This document shows positions 1-5,874 of a stretch of DNA of 10,006 bases, piece after piece. A program made the translations under genes and the position numbers. The notes beneath the pieces were generated by a model. That model had not been told where the DNA came from and made no database searches. It saw nothing but the letters and a program-made list of their open reading frames with translations. Positions within the stretch are counted from its first letter, which is position 1. Every line of letters begins with the position of its first letter. This stretch comes from Chlorobiota bacterium (lineage in GTDB: Bacteria > Bacteroidota > Ignavibacteria > SZUA-365 > JAADGX01), in assembly GCA_013152135.1 (NCBI GenBank), contig JAADGX010000318.1, positions 1 to 10,006 of the forward strand, given 5' to 3'.

Positions 1-1335
1 CTCATAGCGTTGCGCAGGGGAACGGGACCTGATATGTACATCAGTGCGAGCTGGCAGACCTACGGAGCAATTGACGGGCTCATCGGGAAAGCGCAGTACA
101 ACGCGGTTGATGTTCTGACCAGTAACCGCGTCACGTGGGATATTGCACACCAGTGGTATGACGCTGGCATACAGTACAACGGTTTGATGAAGCACCTCTA
201 CCAGAACGCTATCGTCTGGTATGTTGATCCGGATGCGATCATGGTGAAGGAGCCCTTCACGATCGACCAGGCGCGTTTCATGGCCTCCATGTTCGGTCTT
301 ACCGGCGTACCGATTATCATCGGAGACCGGGCGGTTGACCTGACTCCGGATCGAGTGGACGTTCTGCGCCGCGTGCTGCCGACAACGCCAGTAAAGCCGT
401 TCGACCTGTTTAAGAGCGAACGCATGAAACATGTTATCGACTTGAAAATCAATCATCTCGGAAGAAATTACGACGTGGTCGGGTTTTTCAACTGGTACCA
501 TCCAAGTCTGTGGCCGTATAAGGACAAAATATATATCACCGTGACCCTTGAGCAGCTCGGCCTTGAAAAGAGCGAATACTATGTATTCGATTATTGGAAC
601 CAGGCGTACCTTGGAATTGTCCGCAATAAAATAGACTTGACGCTCCCGCAATCGAGTTGCCGGGTTTTATCTTTTGTCCCCGTCGAAAACGGGCCCCGGC
701 TCATTTCGACAAACCGGCACATTACGCAGGGATGGGTGGATCTCAAAGAACTGAATTACGACTCGACGTCGTTGACGTTCACGGGGATAAGTGAGGTCAT
801 TGCAGGGGAGCCCTACGTGCTTCACTTTGCATGGAAGAGCATGCAGTCCTCGAACTTTTACGTCGTCAGCGCGGACGTGGAAAACAGCCAGGGCCAGGTT
901 CTCGTTAAAGTGATTGAGAATGAACAAACAAATTCCGCGTCGGTTCGGCTCCTCAGTTCCTATTCAGGCACCGTTTCCTGGAAAGTGGAATTCGGAAAGA
1001 ACATTCTTGTTGCCAGGGATGGATATTTCATCGCTCCGGAAGCATTTCGTGTTATCTATCCCAACCCCGTGTTGTCAGGTGAAGCTATCAATATTGCTTA
1101 TACGATCCGTGCATCGGATGGCGCGGGGAGGTCGATTCATGGTTCTGACATTGATTTCAGCATCACTCTTCACGATCCTGCATGGAGGACGGTAACGACA
1201 CTCATGCGGGGGCAATCGGCACCGGGTTCCTACCTGGAAACAATCGCGATGCCCGCGCTCGTGCCCGGAATGTATTACGTGCACTTCAAGTCGCTGACAT
1301 CGGACTGGTCGTTGCCGCTGGTGATTATGAAATAG
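1..1335 (+). CDS. Secreted clan GH-D (GH27/GH36-like) glycoside hydrolase, C-terminal part, with T9SS-like sorting tail (5' partial)
   Basis: The frame is open from base 1, so the gene begins upstream; 444 codons are visible before the TAG at 1333-1335. The first part matches the end of an alpha-galactosidase-type barrel. NRVTWDI (Asp at 139-141) sits where GH27 enzymes have their acid/base Asp in 'R-x-x-x-DI', and WYVDPDAIMV from 217 parallels the GH27 'GGWNDPDML' strand. The next part, with a PIIIGDRAVDLTP segment near 307, parallels the 'PL-x-x-x-DLR-x-x-P' strand. A beta-sandwich follows, containing SFVPVENGPRLISTNRHITQG (about 670-725). From YPNP at 1057 to PLVIMK at the end lies a domain of about 93 residues that resembles a T9SS type A sorting domain, implying export and surface attachment. 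The nucleophile region and any signal peptide lie outside the window. Substrate cannot be stated; an alpha-galactoside or related glycan is an inference from clan membership. It converges on the methyltransferase, with 30 bp between stops. Confidence 0.72.
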   Translation, partial: LIALRRGTGPDMYISASWQTYGAIDGLIGKAQYNAVDVLTSNRVTWDIAHQWYDAGIQYNGLMKHLYQNAIVWYVDPDAIMVKEPFTIDQARFMASMFGLTGVPIIIGDRAVDLTPDRVDVLRRVLPTTPVKPFDLFKSERMKHVIDLKINHLGRNYDVVGFFNWYHPSLWPYKDKIYITVTLEQLGLEKSEYYVFDYWNQAYLGIVRNKIDLTLPQSSCRVLSFVPVENGPRLISTNRHITQGWVDLKELNYDSTSLTFTGISEVIAGEPYVLHFAWKSMQSSNFYVVSADVENSQGQVLVKVIENEQTNSASVRLLSSYSGTVSWKVEFGKNILVARDGYFIAPEAFRVIYPNPVLSGEAINIAYTIRASDGAGRSIHGSDIDFSITLHDPAWRTVTTLMRGQSAPGSYLETIAMPALVPGMYYVHFKSLTSDWSLPLVIMK

Positions 1336-1365
1336 ATTCCTTTGCGAAACGCTTCCGCGGACATC

Positions 1366-2379
1366 TCATTCCGCATTCCATCCCGTGATCTGGCTCACGC
1401 CGAAACGCGTGTCCGTTCTCGTGATGCGCCTCAGTCCCGCCTCTTCCATCCACGACCGTACTTCCTGTTCGGTGTACGTATCGCCCGCGCGCGTTACCAC
1501 GAGCATGTTCAATGCGTACAACGTGGCGTGAAGCGGCGCCGTGCGGTCTTCGTCCAGTATGTAGTCCTGCACGACAACCTGCCCGCCAGGCTTCAACGCC
1601 CCGGCGCATTTTCCGATGAGTTTCCGGTTCGCTTCCGGCGAATTGATGAGAACGACGGCGGAAAGGAAAACCATGTCGTAGCCGTTTCCGAAATCATCGA
1701 CGTTGTAATCGCCCGCCAGCGTATCGATGCGTTCTGAAAACCCGCTCTTTCGAATGTACTGCTCCGTGATGGGAACGACGTGGGGCAAGTCGAAAACCGT
1801 GGCTCGCAAATCTTCTTTCGCGCGCGCCATTGCCATTGAATACACGCCCGAACCTCCCCCGACGTCGAGCACGCGGGAGACATCGGTCAGGTCAAGACTC
1901 AGGATGGTTTCGTCGGCGGTGTCACGCGCCCGGTCGTGCATCCCGGCAATGAACGCGTGAAGTGACTGGGTATCCCACTTGATGCCCGGCGATTCGAGGA
2001 CGCGCGACCCTTGCCTGACGGCATCCGTAAGCGTGCTCCAACTCTTCCACAGGTTTGCGACGTGATCCAGCGAATGGATATAACCGTCCGACCCCCTGAC
2101 GAGGAATCGCAGGGCCGCTTCGGTGTTCGCGAACGAGCCGTCCTTTTTCACCAGGACTCCCATTCCGGCAAGCGCGTTCATAAGCCGGTCGGTGGCTCGG
2201 GGATCGGCCTCAAGGGATTCGGCGACTTCTGTTGACTGTTTCCACGACTCGCCGAGAATCGTAAACACGTCAAGTTCGCAGGCCGTCAGGAGTACCCTGC
2301 TCGCTCTCCACGAAAAAGCGAAGTTGCGTATTTGGTCGGCGGTCAGGCCGGGTTGCTTGAATAGCGGTGCGATTGACAT
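1366..2379 (-). CDS. SAM-dependent O-methyltransferase, plant-OMT/CrtF-like family
   Basis: This 337-residue protein has an N-terminal helical dimerisation/winged-helix-type region (about 1-110) and a Rossmann methyltransferase domain. SAM motif I is LDVGGGSGVY (171-180), followed by FDLPHV (196-201), the acidic GDYNVDDF stretch (223-230) and LKPGGQVVVQDYIL (262-275). This order is typical of the Methyltransf_2 family (hydroxyneurosporene O-methyltransferase, plant caffeate O-methyltransferases, antibiotic-pathway enzymes). The ATG at 2377-2379 was chosen over in-frame ATGs at 2418 and 2493 because a GGAG lies about 10 bases upstream and family similarity starts here; the upstream codons look noncoding. 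The catalytic His of the usual 'HxW' or 'H-x-x-SPEEN' motif appears replaced: the segment reads SAVVLINSPEAN (240-251) with Leu244 at the expected position. It stands alone, divergent from the small membrane gene and convergent with the glycosidase, so context gives no substrate. Confidence 0.85.
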   Translation of the reverse strand: MSIAPLFKQPGLTADQIRNFAFSWRASRVLLTACELDVFTILGESWKQSTEVAESLEADPRATDRLMNALAGMGVLVKKDGSFANTEAALRFLVRGSDGYIHSLDHVANLWKSWSTLTDAVRQGSRVLESPGIKWDTQSLHAFIAGMHDRARDTADETILSLDLTDVSRVLDVGGGSGVYSMAMARAKEDLRATVFDLPHVVPITEQYIRKSGFSERIDTLAGDYNVDDFGNGYDMVFLSAVVLINSPEANRKLIGKCAGALKPGGQVVVQDYILDEDRTAPLHATLYALNMLVVTRAGDTYTEQEVRSWMEEAGLRRITRTDTRFGVSQITGWNAE

Positions 2380-2406
2380 AGATCCATTTCTCCACTTTTC
2401 TGTATT

Positions 2407-2436
2407 TTGATGTTGCATGATTCCAAAGTGTAAAAT
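2407..2436 (+). promoter_or_regulatory. Candidate promoter for the small membrane-protein gene
   Basis: TTGATG (2407-2412, 4 of 6 to TTGACA) and TAAAAT (2431-2436, 5 of 6 to TATAAT) are 18 bp apart. They would start a leader of about 210 bases ahead of the ATG at 2651. The assignment rests only on similarity to the general sigma-70 consensus, which may not fit this phylum well. Confidence 0.3.
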
Positions 2437-2440
2437 ACAC
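2428..2440. promoter_or_regulatory. Perfect inverted repeat GTGTA-AAA-TACAC, candidate operator
   Basis: GTGTAAAATACAC is a perfect dyad of two 5-bp arms around AAA. It lies in the 271-bp region between the divergent methyltransferase and small membrane-protein genes and overlaps the candidate plus-strand -10 box TAAAAT (2431-2436). The position would suit a repressor acting on one or both genes. No regulator gene is present in the window, so the binding protein is unknown, and a dyad this short can arise by chance. Confidence 0.35.
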
Positions 2441-2452
2441 GCCGCCCCGTTT

Positions 2453-2500
2453 TTCCGCCATTGCCTTTTTGCTGGCGGGAGATCGTTTGCCATGTCCCGC
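2453..2500. other. Two overlapping, mutually exclusive inverted repeats in the divergent intergenic region
   Basis: CCGCCA at 2455-2460 pairs with TGGCGG at 2473-2478 (8 pairs if a flanking A-T and G-T are counted). GCGGGA at 2475-2480 can instead pair with TCCCGC at 2495-2500. The shared arm means that only one hairpin can form at a time. No T-tract follows either hairpin on the plus strand, so a classical terminator is not supported. No long open frame of convincing composition covers 2380-2650, and I treat this stretch as noncoding. Confidence 0.25.
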
Positions 2501-2650
2501 GCTGCTGAGTTCGATTTCGCGGTGCGAAACGGAAAGCCGGTACGCGGAAACCGTGTGGCAGTGGCATCGCTGCAAGCGTGCGCAGAGGAGCATCTCTTCC
2601 AGGTTGCGGAATCTCACTTGCCAGGGTGTACCGAGAAACAGGAATCGATA

Positions 2651-2836
2651 ATGTCAATTATCAGGAAATTGGTGATGAGTACGAAATTCGAGATAGCCCT
2701 TGTCATTCTTTGGATGATGCTGATTATCGGCACGATCTACTTTGTAGAAAACAAGGCGATGCTGTCCAAGCTTATTCCACTTTACATTGTCGTTATGATC
2801 GCCACCTTGATCATCGCCAGGCGCGGGCGCGATTGA
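2651..2836 (+). CDS. Small two-helix membrane protein, 61 residues, unknown function
   Basis: This gene encodes a 61-residue protein with two hydrophobic segments, about residues 13-32 (from FEIALVILWMM) and 42-56 (IPLYIVVMIATLIIA). They are joined by a short polar turn (ENKAMLSK), and the protein ends in the basic tail RRGRD. The start is supported by AGGA at 2640-2643, seven bases before the ATG. A second ATG at residue 9 (2675) is possible but has a weaker ribosome-binding site. The same frame is open further upstream to 2417, but that part is polar, cysteine- and arginine-rich and has no ribosome-binding site, so it was left out. The positive-inside rule would put both termini in the cytoplasm. 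I recognise no family. It stands alone, 231 bp before the nfn pair, and could be transcribed with it since no terminator is seen between them. Confidence 0.6.
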   Translation: MSIIRKLVMSTKFEIALVILWMMLIIGTIYFVENKAMLSKLIPLYIVVMIATLIIARRGRD

Positions 2837-3067
2837 AAACGCAGTTGACGTTGTTCCTCTCGTATACGCCATGTTGGTGCTTTTCGCATCCCGGACGATA
2901 TCCTTGACGGTTTCCCCCTTTCCGATAGCCCTCGTGTTATTTCGAAAAATCCAAATCGAATTTTCCTGATTCAGTGTAGTAAGATGTCGTTAACATGATT
3001 AATTTTGTACTGTGCTCGTGATCGTTGTCGATCAGACTCATTGAGTAAAACCCGTAGGAGAAAAGGA
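2837..3067 (+). promoter_or_regulatory. Leader/promoter region of the nfnAB pair
   Basis: No gene is seen in this 231-bp interval. TAATTTTG at 3000-3007 matches the Bacteroidota -7 consensus TAnnTTTG, but I see no matching TTTG -33 element at the right distance, so promoter placement is weak. Two adjacent dyads follow: TGATCG-TTGT-CGATCA at 3019-3034 (perfect 6-bp arms) and ACTCA-T-TGAGT at 3036-3046 (perfect 5-bp arms). The ribosome-binding site AGGAG is at 3056-3060. The dyads lie between the putative start of transcription and the ribosome-binding site, where an operator or a small RNA hairpin could affect nfnAB expression. Confidence 0.3.
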
Positions 3068-3958
3068 ATGAATAAAATTATCGAGGCGAAATTTCTGGCA
3101 CCGGATGTAAAATTCTTCCGGATTGAAGCGCCTCACATCGCTCGCAAGCGCAAGGCTGGGCAGTTCATCATCCTTCGCGTGAACGAATTCGGGGAACGCA
3201 TTCCCCTGACTATCGCCGATTCCGATGCAGAGCAAGGCACCATTAACATCATCGTGCAGGGAATTGGAAAAACAACCAAACAACTCAACACGCTCGAAGC
3301 GGGGGACTCGATACGTGATATCGTCGGTCCGCTGGGAAAACCTTCCCACGTCGAGAACTTCGGCACCGCGGTCAGTATCGGGGGAGGAGTGGGAACGGCC
3401 ATCGCGTATCCCACCGCCGTAGCTTTGAAGGAAGCCGGGAATCACGTCATCAGTATCATCGGAGGACGATCGAAGGAATATGTTATCCTCGAAAATGAAA
3501 TGAAGGAAATATGCGACGAGGTGTATCCCACTACCGACGATGGTTCGTACGGTTTTCACGGTTTTGTGACGGACAAGCTGCAAGGGCTCCTCGACGAGGG
3601 GAAGAAGATTGATTTCGTGCTTGCCATCGGTCCGATCCCCATGATGAAGGCGGTGGCGGAAGTAACACGCCCGCACGGTATCAAGACGGTTGTAAGCCTG
3701 AACCCGATCATGGTGGATGGAACGGGGATGTGTGGTGGATGCCGGGCGATCGTCGACGGCGAGGCCGTATTTGTTTGCGTTGACGGCCCCGAGTTCGATG
3801 CGCACAAGGTGGATTTCGACGTGCTGACAAGCAGGAACAGGACGTACATCTTGCAAGAGAAAAAGGCGCTTGAGTCGTTTCATGAGTGCAAGCTGGATAA
3901 GAAGATAGACGAGGCAGTGGCCGATCAAAAGGCGGCAAAGGAGGTGGCCCATGCCTGA
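3068..3958 (+). CDS. nfnA: NfnA/SudB-type FAD/NAD-binding subunit with [2Fe-2S] cluster
   Basis: This 296-residue protein is the small subunit of an NAD(P)H-dependent ferredoxin:NADP+ oxidoreductase (Nfn), also annotated as sulfide dehydrogenase SudB or dihydroorotate dehydrogenase electron-transfer-like. It has a ferredoxin-reductase FAD domain with RIPLTIAD (44-51) and a nucleotide-binding domain with SIGGGVG (103-109). A C-terminal cluster loop, MVDGTGMCGGCR (215-226), continues to C237. D217, C222, C225 and C237 keep the spacing of the three-Cys/one-Asp [2Fe-2S] site known from NfnA. In the family, this subunit oxidises NADH and passes electrons to or from the large subunit in the cytoplasm. 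The ATG at 3068 was chosen because AGGAG (3056-3060) is seven bases upstream; the frame extends back to 3005 without support. The stop overlaps the start of nfnB by 8 bases, so the two are translationally coupled. Sulfide dehydrogenase activity cannot be separated from Nfn activity by sequence. Confidence 0.88.
   Translation: MNKIIEAKFLAPDVKFFRIEAPHIARKRKAGQFIILRVNEFGERIPLTIADSDAEQGTINIIVQGIGKTTKQLNTLEAGDSIRDIVGPLGKPSHVENFGTAVSIGGGVGTAIAYPTAVALKEAGNHVISIIGGRSKEYVILENEMKEICDEVYPTTDDGSYGFHGFVTDKLQGLLDEGKKIDFVLAIGPIPMMKAVAEVTRPHGIKTVVSLNPIMVDGTGMCGGCRAIVDGEAVFVCVDGPEFDAHKVDFDVLTSRNRTYILQEKKALESFHECKLDKKIDEAVADQKAAKEVAHA
3937..3944 (+). promoter_or_regulatory. Strong ribosome-binding site AAAGGAGG for nfnB, inside nfnA
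   Basis: AAAGGAGG lies six bases before the ATG at 3951, within the last codons of nfnA. With the ATGCCTGA stop/start overlap it fixes the nfnB start and implies coupled translation in a 1:1 subunit ratio. Confidence 0.85.
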
Positions 3959-5375
3959 GTTGACAAATAAGGAACGCATGGCCATCCCGCGGCAGCCGAT
4001 GCCGGAGCAGGATGCGAAAGCCCGGAGCCGGAACTTCGAGGAAGTCAACCTCGGCCTGACGGAAGAACTGGCAAGGATGGAAGCGGAGCGATGTATCCGG
4101 TGTCCGAAACCGCTCTGCATCGCCGGTTGTCCGGTCGAGGTGAAGATCCCGGAATTCATCGAGATGATCGCCGAGGGCGATTTTGCCGGCGCAGCGGCAA
4201 AGCTCAAGGAAGACAACTCGCTTCCGGCGATTTGCGGTCGTGTGTGTCCCCAGGAGGAGCAGTGCGAAATCAAGTGCGTGGTTGGAAAGAAGAACGAACC
4301 GGTGGCCATCGGACGCTTGGAGCGGTTCGCCGCCGATTGGGAGCGCGTCAACCTCGGCATCCAGGCGCCGAAAGTCGCGGAACCGAGAGGGAAAAAAATC
4401 GCGATTGTTGGTGGTGGCCCTGCCGGACTGAGCTGCGCCGGCGACCTCGTCCAGTGGGGATACGACGTCACCGTGTTGGAAGCTCTCCATGAAATCGGTG
4501 GTGTGCTCGTGTATGGCATTCCGGAATTCCGTCTTCCGAAATCCATCGTGAAGGCGGAAGTGGAAGGCCTGGAGGCGCTCGGCGTGAAGTTTCAAACGAA
4601 CTACGTGGTAGGAATGACCGAAACGGTTGATGAATTGCTGGAACGTTTTGATGCGGTGTTCCTGGGCGTGGGCGCCGGGTTGCCGTACTTTATGAACATT
4701 CCGGGGGAACACCTGATCGGCGTGTATTCGGCGAACGAGTTTCTTACGCGCGTCAACTTGATGAAGGCGTATGATTTCCCGAAGTACGATACTCCGATGA
4801 TCGATGTTCACGGAAAAAACGTGGCGGTGATCGGTGGGGGAAATACGGCCATGGATGCCGTGCGGACCGCTCTCCGGCTCGGCGCCTCACGGGCGGTTAT
4901 CGTGTATCGCCGTTCGGAAGCGGAGATGCCGGCCCGCATCGAGGAAATTCATCACGCGAAGGAAGAAGGAGTCGAGTTCATGCTGTTGCATTCGCCACTG
5001 GAACTGAAGGGCGACGAGAACGGCTGGTTGACCTCCATGGTTCTTCAGAAGATGGAGCTCGGCGAGCCTGACGACTCGGGGCGCAGACGGCCGGTTCCCA
5101 TCGAAGGCGCGGTGGAGGAAATGCCGGTCAGCGTCGTCGTGGTTGCAATCGGCAATGGCTCGAACCCGATCATTCACCGGACGACGCCGGATCTTGCCGT
5201 GAATAAGTGGGGGAATATCGTGGTGGACGGCGATACGATGAAAACGAACAAGAAAGGCGTCTTTGCAGGCGGTGACATTGTCACGGGAGGCGCGACAGTT
5301 ATTCTCGCGATGGGTGCTGGAAGAACCGCAGCGAAGGCTATCCACGAGTACTTGCAGAACCCGGAAACCTGGTAA
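3951..5375 (+). CDS. nfnB: NfnB/GltD-like large subunit: FAD- and NADPH-binding, two [4Fe-4S] clusters
   Basis: This 474-residue protein matches the large subunit of NfnAB, often annotated as 'glutamate synthase (NADPH), homotetrameric' (GltA/GltD-like). The N-terminal Fe-S domain has C48-x2-C51-x4-C56-x3-C60 and C95-x3-C99-x5-C105-x3-C109. An FAD-binding GGGPAGL lies at 154-160 and an NADP-binding GGGNTAMDA at 295-303. The closing flavin motif GVFAGGDIVTGGATV spans 436-450. Characterised NfnB proteins have one cluster with a Glu ligand; the PQEEQC stretch (100-105) is the obvious place for it, though I cannot say which Glu. In the complex this subunit carries the bifurcating FAD and exchanges electrons between NADPH, ferredoxin and NADH. 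No glutamate synthase large subunit lies next to it; the adjoining small subunit points to Nfn instead. Length fits the family and no defect is seen. Transcription probably ends at the terminator 5398-5430. Confidence 0.9.
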   Translation: MPELTNKERMAIPRQPMPEQDAKARSRNFEEVNLGLTEELARMEAERCIRCPKPLCIAGCPVEVKIPEFIEMIAEGDFAGAAAKLKEDNSLPAICGRVCPQEEQCEIKCVVGKKNEPVAIGRLERFAADWERVNLGIQAPKVAEPRGKKIAIVGGGPAGLSCAGDLVQWGYDVTVLEALHEIGGVLVYGIPEFRLPKSIVKAEVEGLEALGVKFQTNYVVGMTETVDELLERFDAVFLGVGAGLPYFMNIPGEHLIGVYSANEFLTRVNLMKAYDFPKYDTPMIDVHGKNVAVIGGGNTAMDAVRTALRLGASRAVIVYRRSEAEMPARIEEIHHAKEEGVEFMLLHSPLELKGDENGWLTSMVLQKMELGEPDDSGRRRPVPIEGAVEEMPVSVVVVAIGNGSNPIIHRTTPDLAVNKWGNIVVDGDTMKTNKKGVFAGGDIVTGGATVILAMGAGRTAAKAIHEYLQNPETW

Positions 5376-5397
5376 ATTCCAGGATTACAGCGTTGTG

Positions 5398-5430
5398 CGG
5401 GGCTCCGGTTCATCCGGGGCCCCGTTTTTT
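5398..5430 (+). terminator. Rho-independent terminator of the nfnAB operon
   Basis: CGGGGCTCCGG (5398-5408) pairs with CCGGGGCCCCG (5414-5424) over 11 bp, with a single G-U wobble and a 5-base loop TTCAT. It is followed directly by six T residues (5425-5430). It lies 22 bp after the nfnB stop and is the clearest regulatory signal in the window. Confidence 0.95.
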
Positions 5431-5567
5431 ATGGCACACTGGGCATGGTGCGCAGCGACTGGGGCGATCCTATCTCTCTCGGGATGCGCTTTGGCCGCAT
5501 TTCTTTTATTCTTTCTCTTTATTATAAAAAACATTTATTAAAATTCGTCAGAAAAAGAATTTAATAC
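5431..5567 (+). other. AT-rich noncoding spacer, possible UP element
   Basis: After the terminator the sequence becomes strongly AT-rich from about 5498 to 5567, including runs of T and A just before a TTGACA box. This composition is usual for an UP element or a bent promoter region. A 36-codon hydrophobic frame starts at 5431, but it has no ribosome-binding site and begins at the terminator T-tract, so it is not called as a gene. Confidence 0.4.
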
Positions 5568-5609
5568 TTGACAATCGTGTTTAGAATCCGTACTCTCCTA
5601 ATTGATAAT
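5568..5609 (+). promoter_or_regulatory. Candidate promoter for the metallopeptidase gene
   Basis: A perfect TTGACA at 5568-5573 is followed after 17 bp by TACTCT (5591-5596), a poor -10 (3 of 6). An overlapping alternative is TTTAGA (5580-5585), 18 bp, then GATAAT (5604-5609, 5 of 6). Either would give a leader of roughly 260 bases before the ATG at 5875. The AT-rich tract just upstream supports promoter activity. The choice between them cannot be made from sequence alone. Confidence 0.45.
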
Positions 5610-5625
5610 CGAACGAAGTGTGTAC

Positions 5626-5802
5626 GAACTTGGAACCACGAGAGTGGTTCTTGTTCAAAGGAAGGTTACTCAATTTCCAAACGGATGCTTGCTCATCCTT
5701 ATGCATATTTATTTACTTGTTCCATGGTCAAAGTCATCGCAACATCGCCTGCTTTTGAAAGGATGCCTTACGGTCTTCGCGAATATCAACGGCTGGAACC
5801 AT
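5626..5802 (+). ncRNA. Possible structured 5' leader with alternative hairpins
   Basis: Two local hairpins are visible. GAACCAC (5633-5639) pairs with GTGGTTC (5644-5650) around a GNRA-type GAGA loop, with an outer GAAC/GTTC pair at 5626-5629 and 5653-5656. GGATG (5683-5687) pairs with CATCC (5694-5698). The 3' arms of both can instead pair far downstream: 5694-5700 CATCCTT with 5759-5765 AAGGATG (7 bp perfect), and 5644-5651 with 5795-5802 (8 bp, two wobbles), properly nested. This resembles a two-state leader, but no known riboswitch class is recognised. The two 78-codon frames across this region have no ribosome-binding site or recognisable content. Confidence 0.25.
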
Positions 5803-5874
5803 AGCGACATTTATCATCTTCTTTTCCCACGTAAATAATTCAGAACCGTCATCATACAACCACTGAGGTACACT

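Noticed and set aside
1357..1374. GCGGA-TCCGC hairpin between the convergent glycosidase and methyltransferase genes
   Set aside because: Only a 5-bp stem with an 8-base loop and no T-tract on either strand, so it is not supported as a terminator.
2380..2493. N-terminal extension of the methyltransferase to the ATG at 2493
   Set aside because: The extra 38 codons do not resemble the family, and the GGAG before 2379 supports the shorter form.
2417..2650. Upstream in-frame extension of the small membrane protein
   Set aside because: The extension is polar and compositionally unlike the protein, crosses the candidate promoter and palindrome, and has no ribosome-binding site; AGGA supports the ATG at 2651.
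3038..4546. Antisense open frame of 502 codons opposite nfnA and nfnB
   Set aside because: It lies fully opposite two well-conserved genes, and its translation is rich in Ser, Pro, Arg and His with no domain. It is a by-product of the codon use of the sense genes.
3708..4811. Second long antisense frame of 367 codons opposite nfnAB
   Set aside because: It has the same cause: low-complexity His/Arg-rich translation, no ribosome-binding site or family resemblance.
5431..5541. 36-codon hydrophobic frame (MAHWAWC... with an LSLSGC lipobox-like stretch)
   Set aside because: Its ATG directly follows the T-tract of the nfnAB terminator, it has no ribosome-binding site, and its hydrophobic end is explained by the T-rich DNA.
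5568..5838. Two overlapping 78-codon frames in the leader before the metallopeptidase
   Set aside because: No ribosome-binding site or recognisable composition; one starts within the TTGACA box. The region is better explained as promoter and leader.
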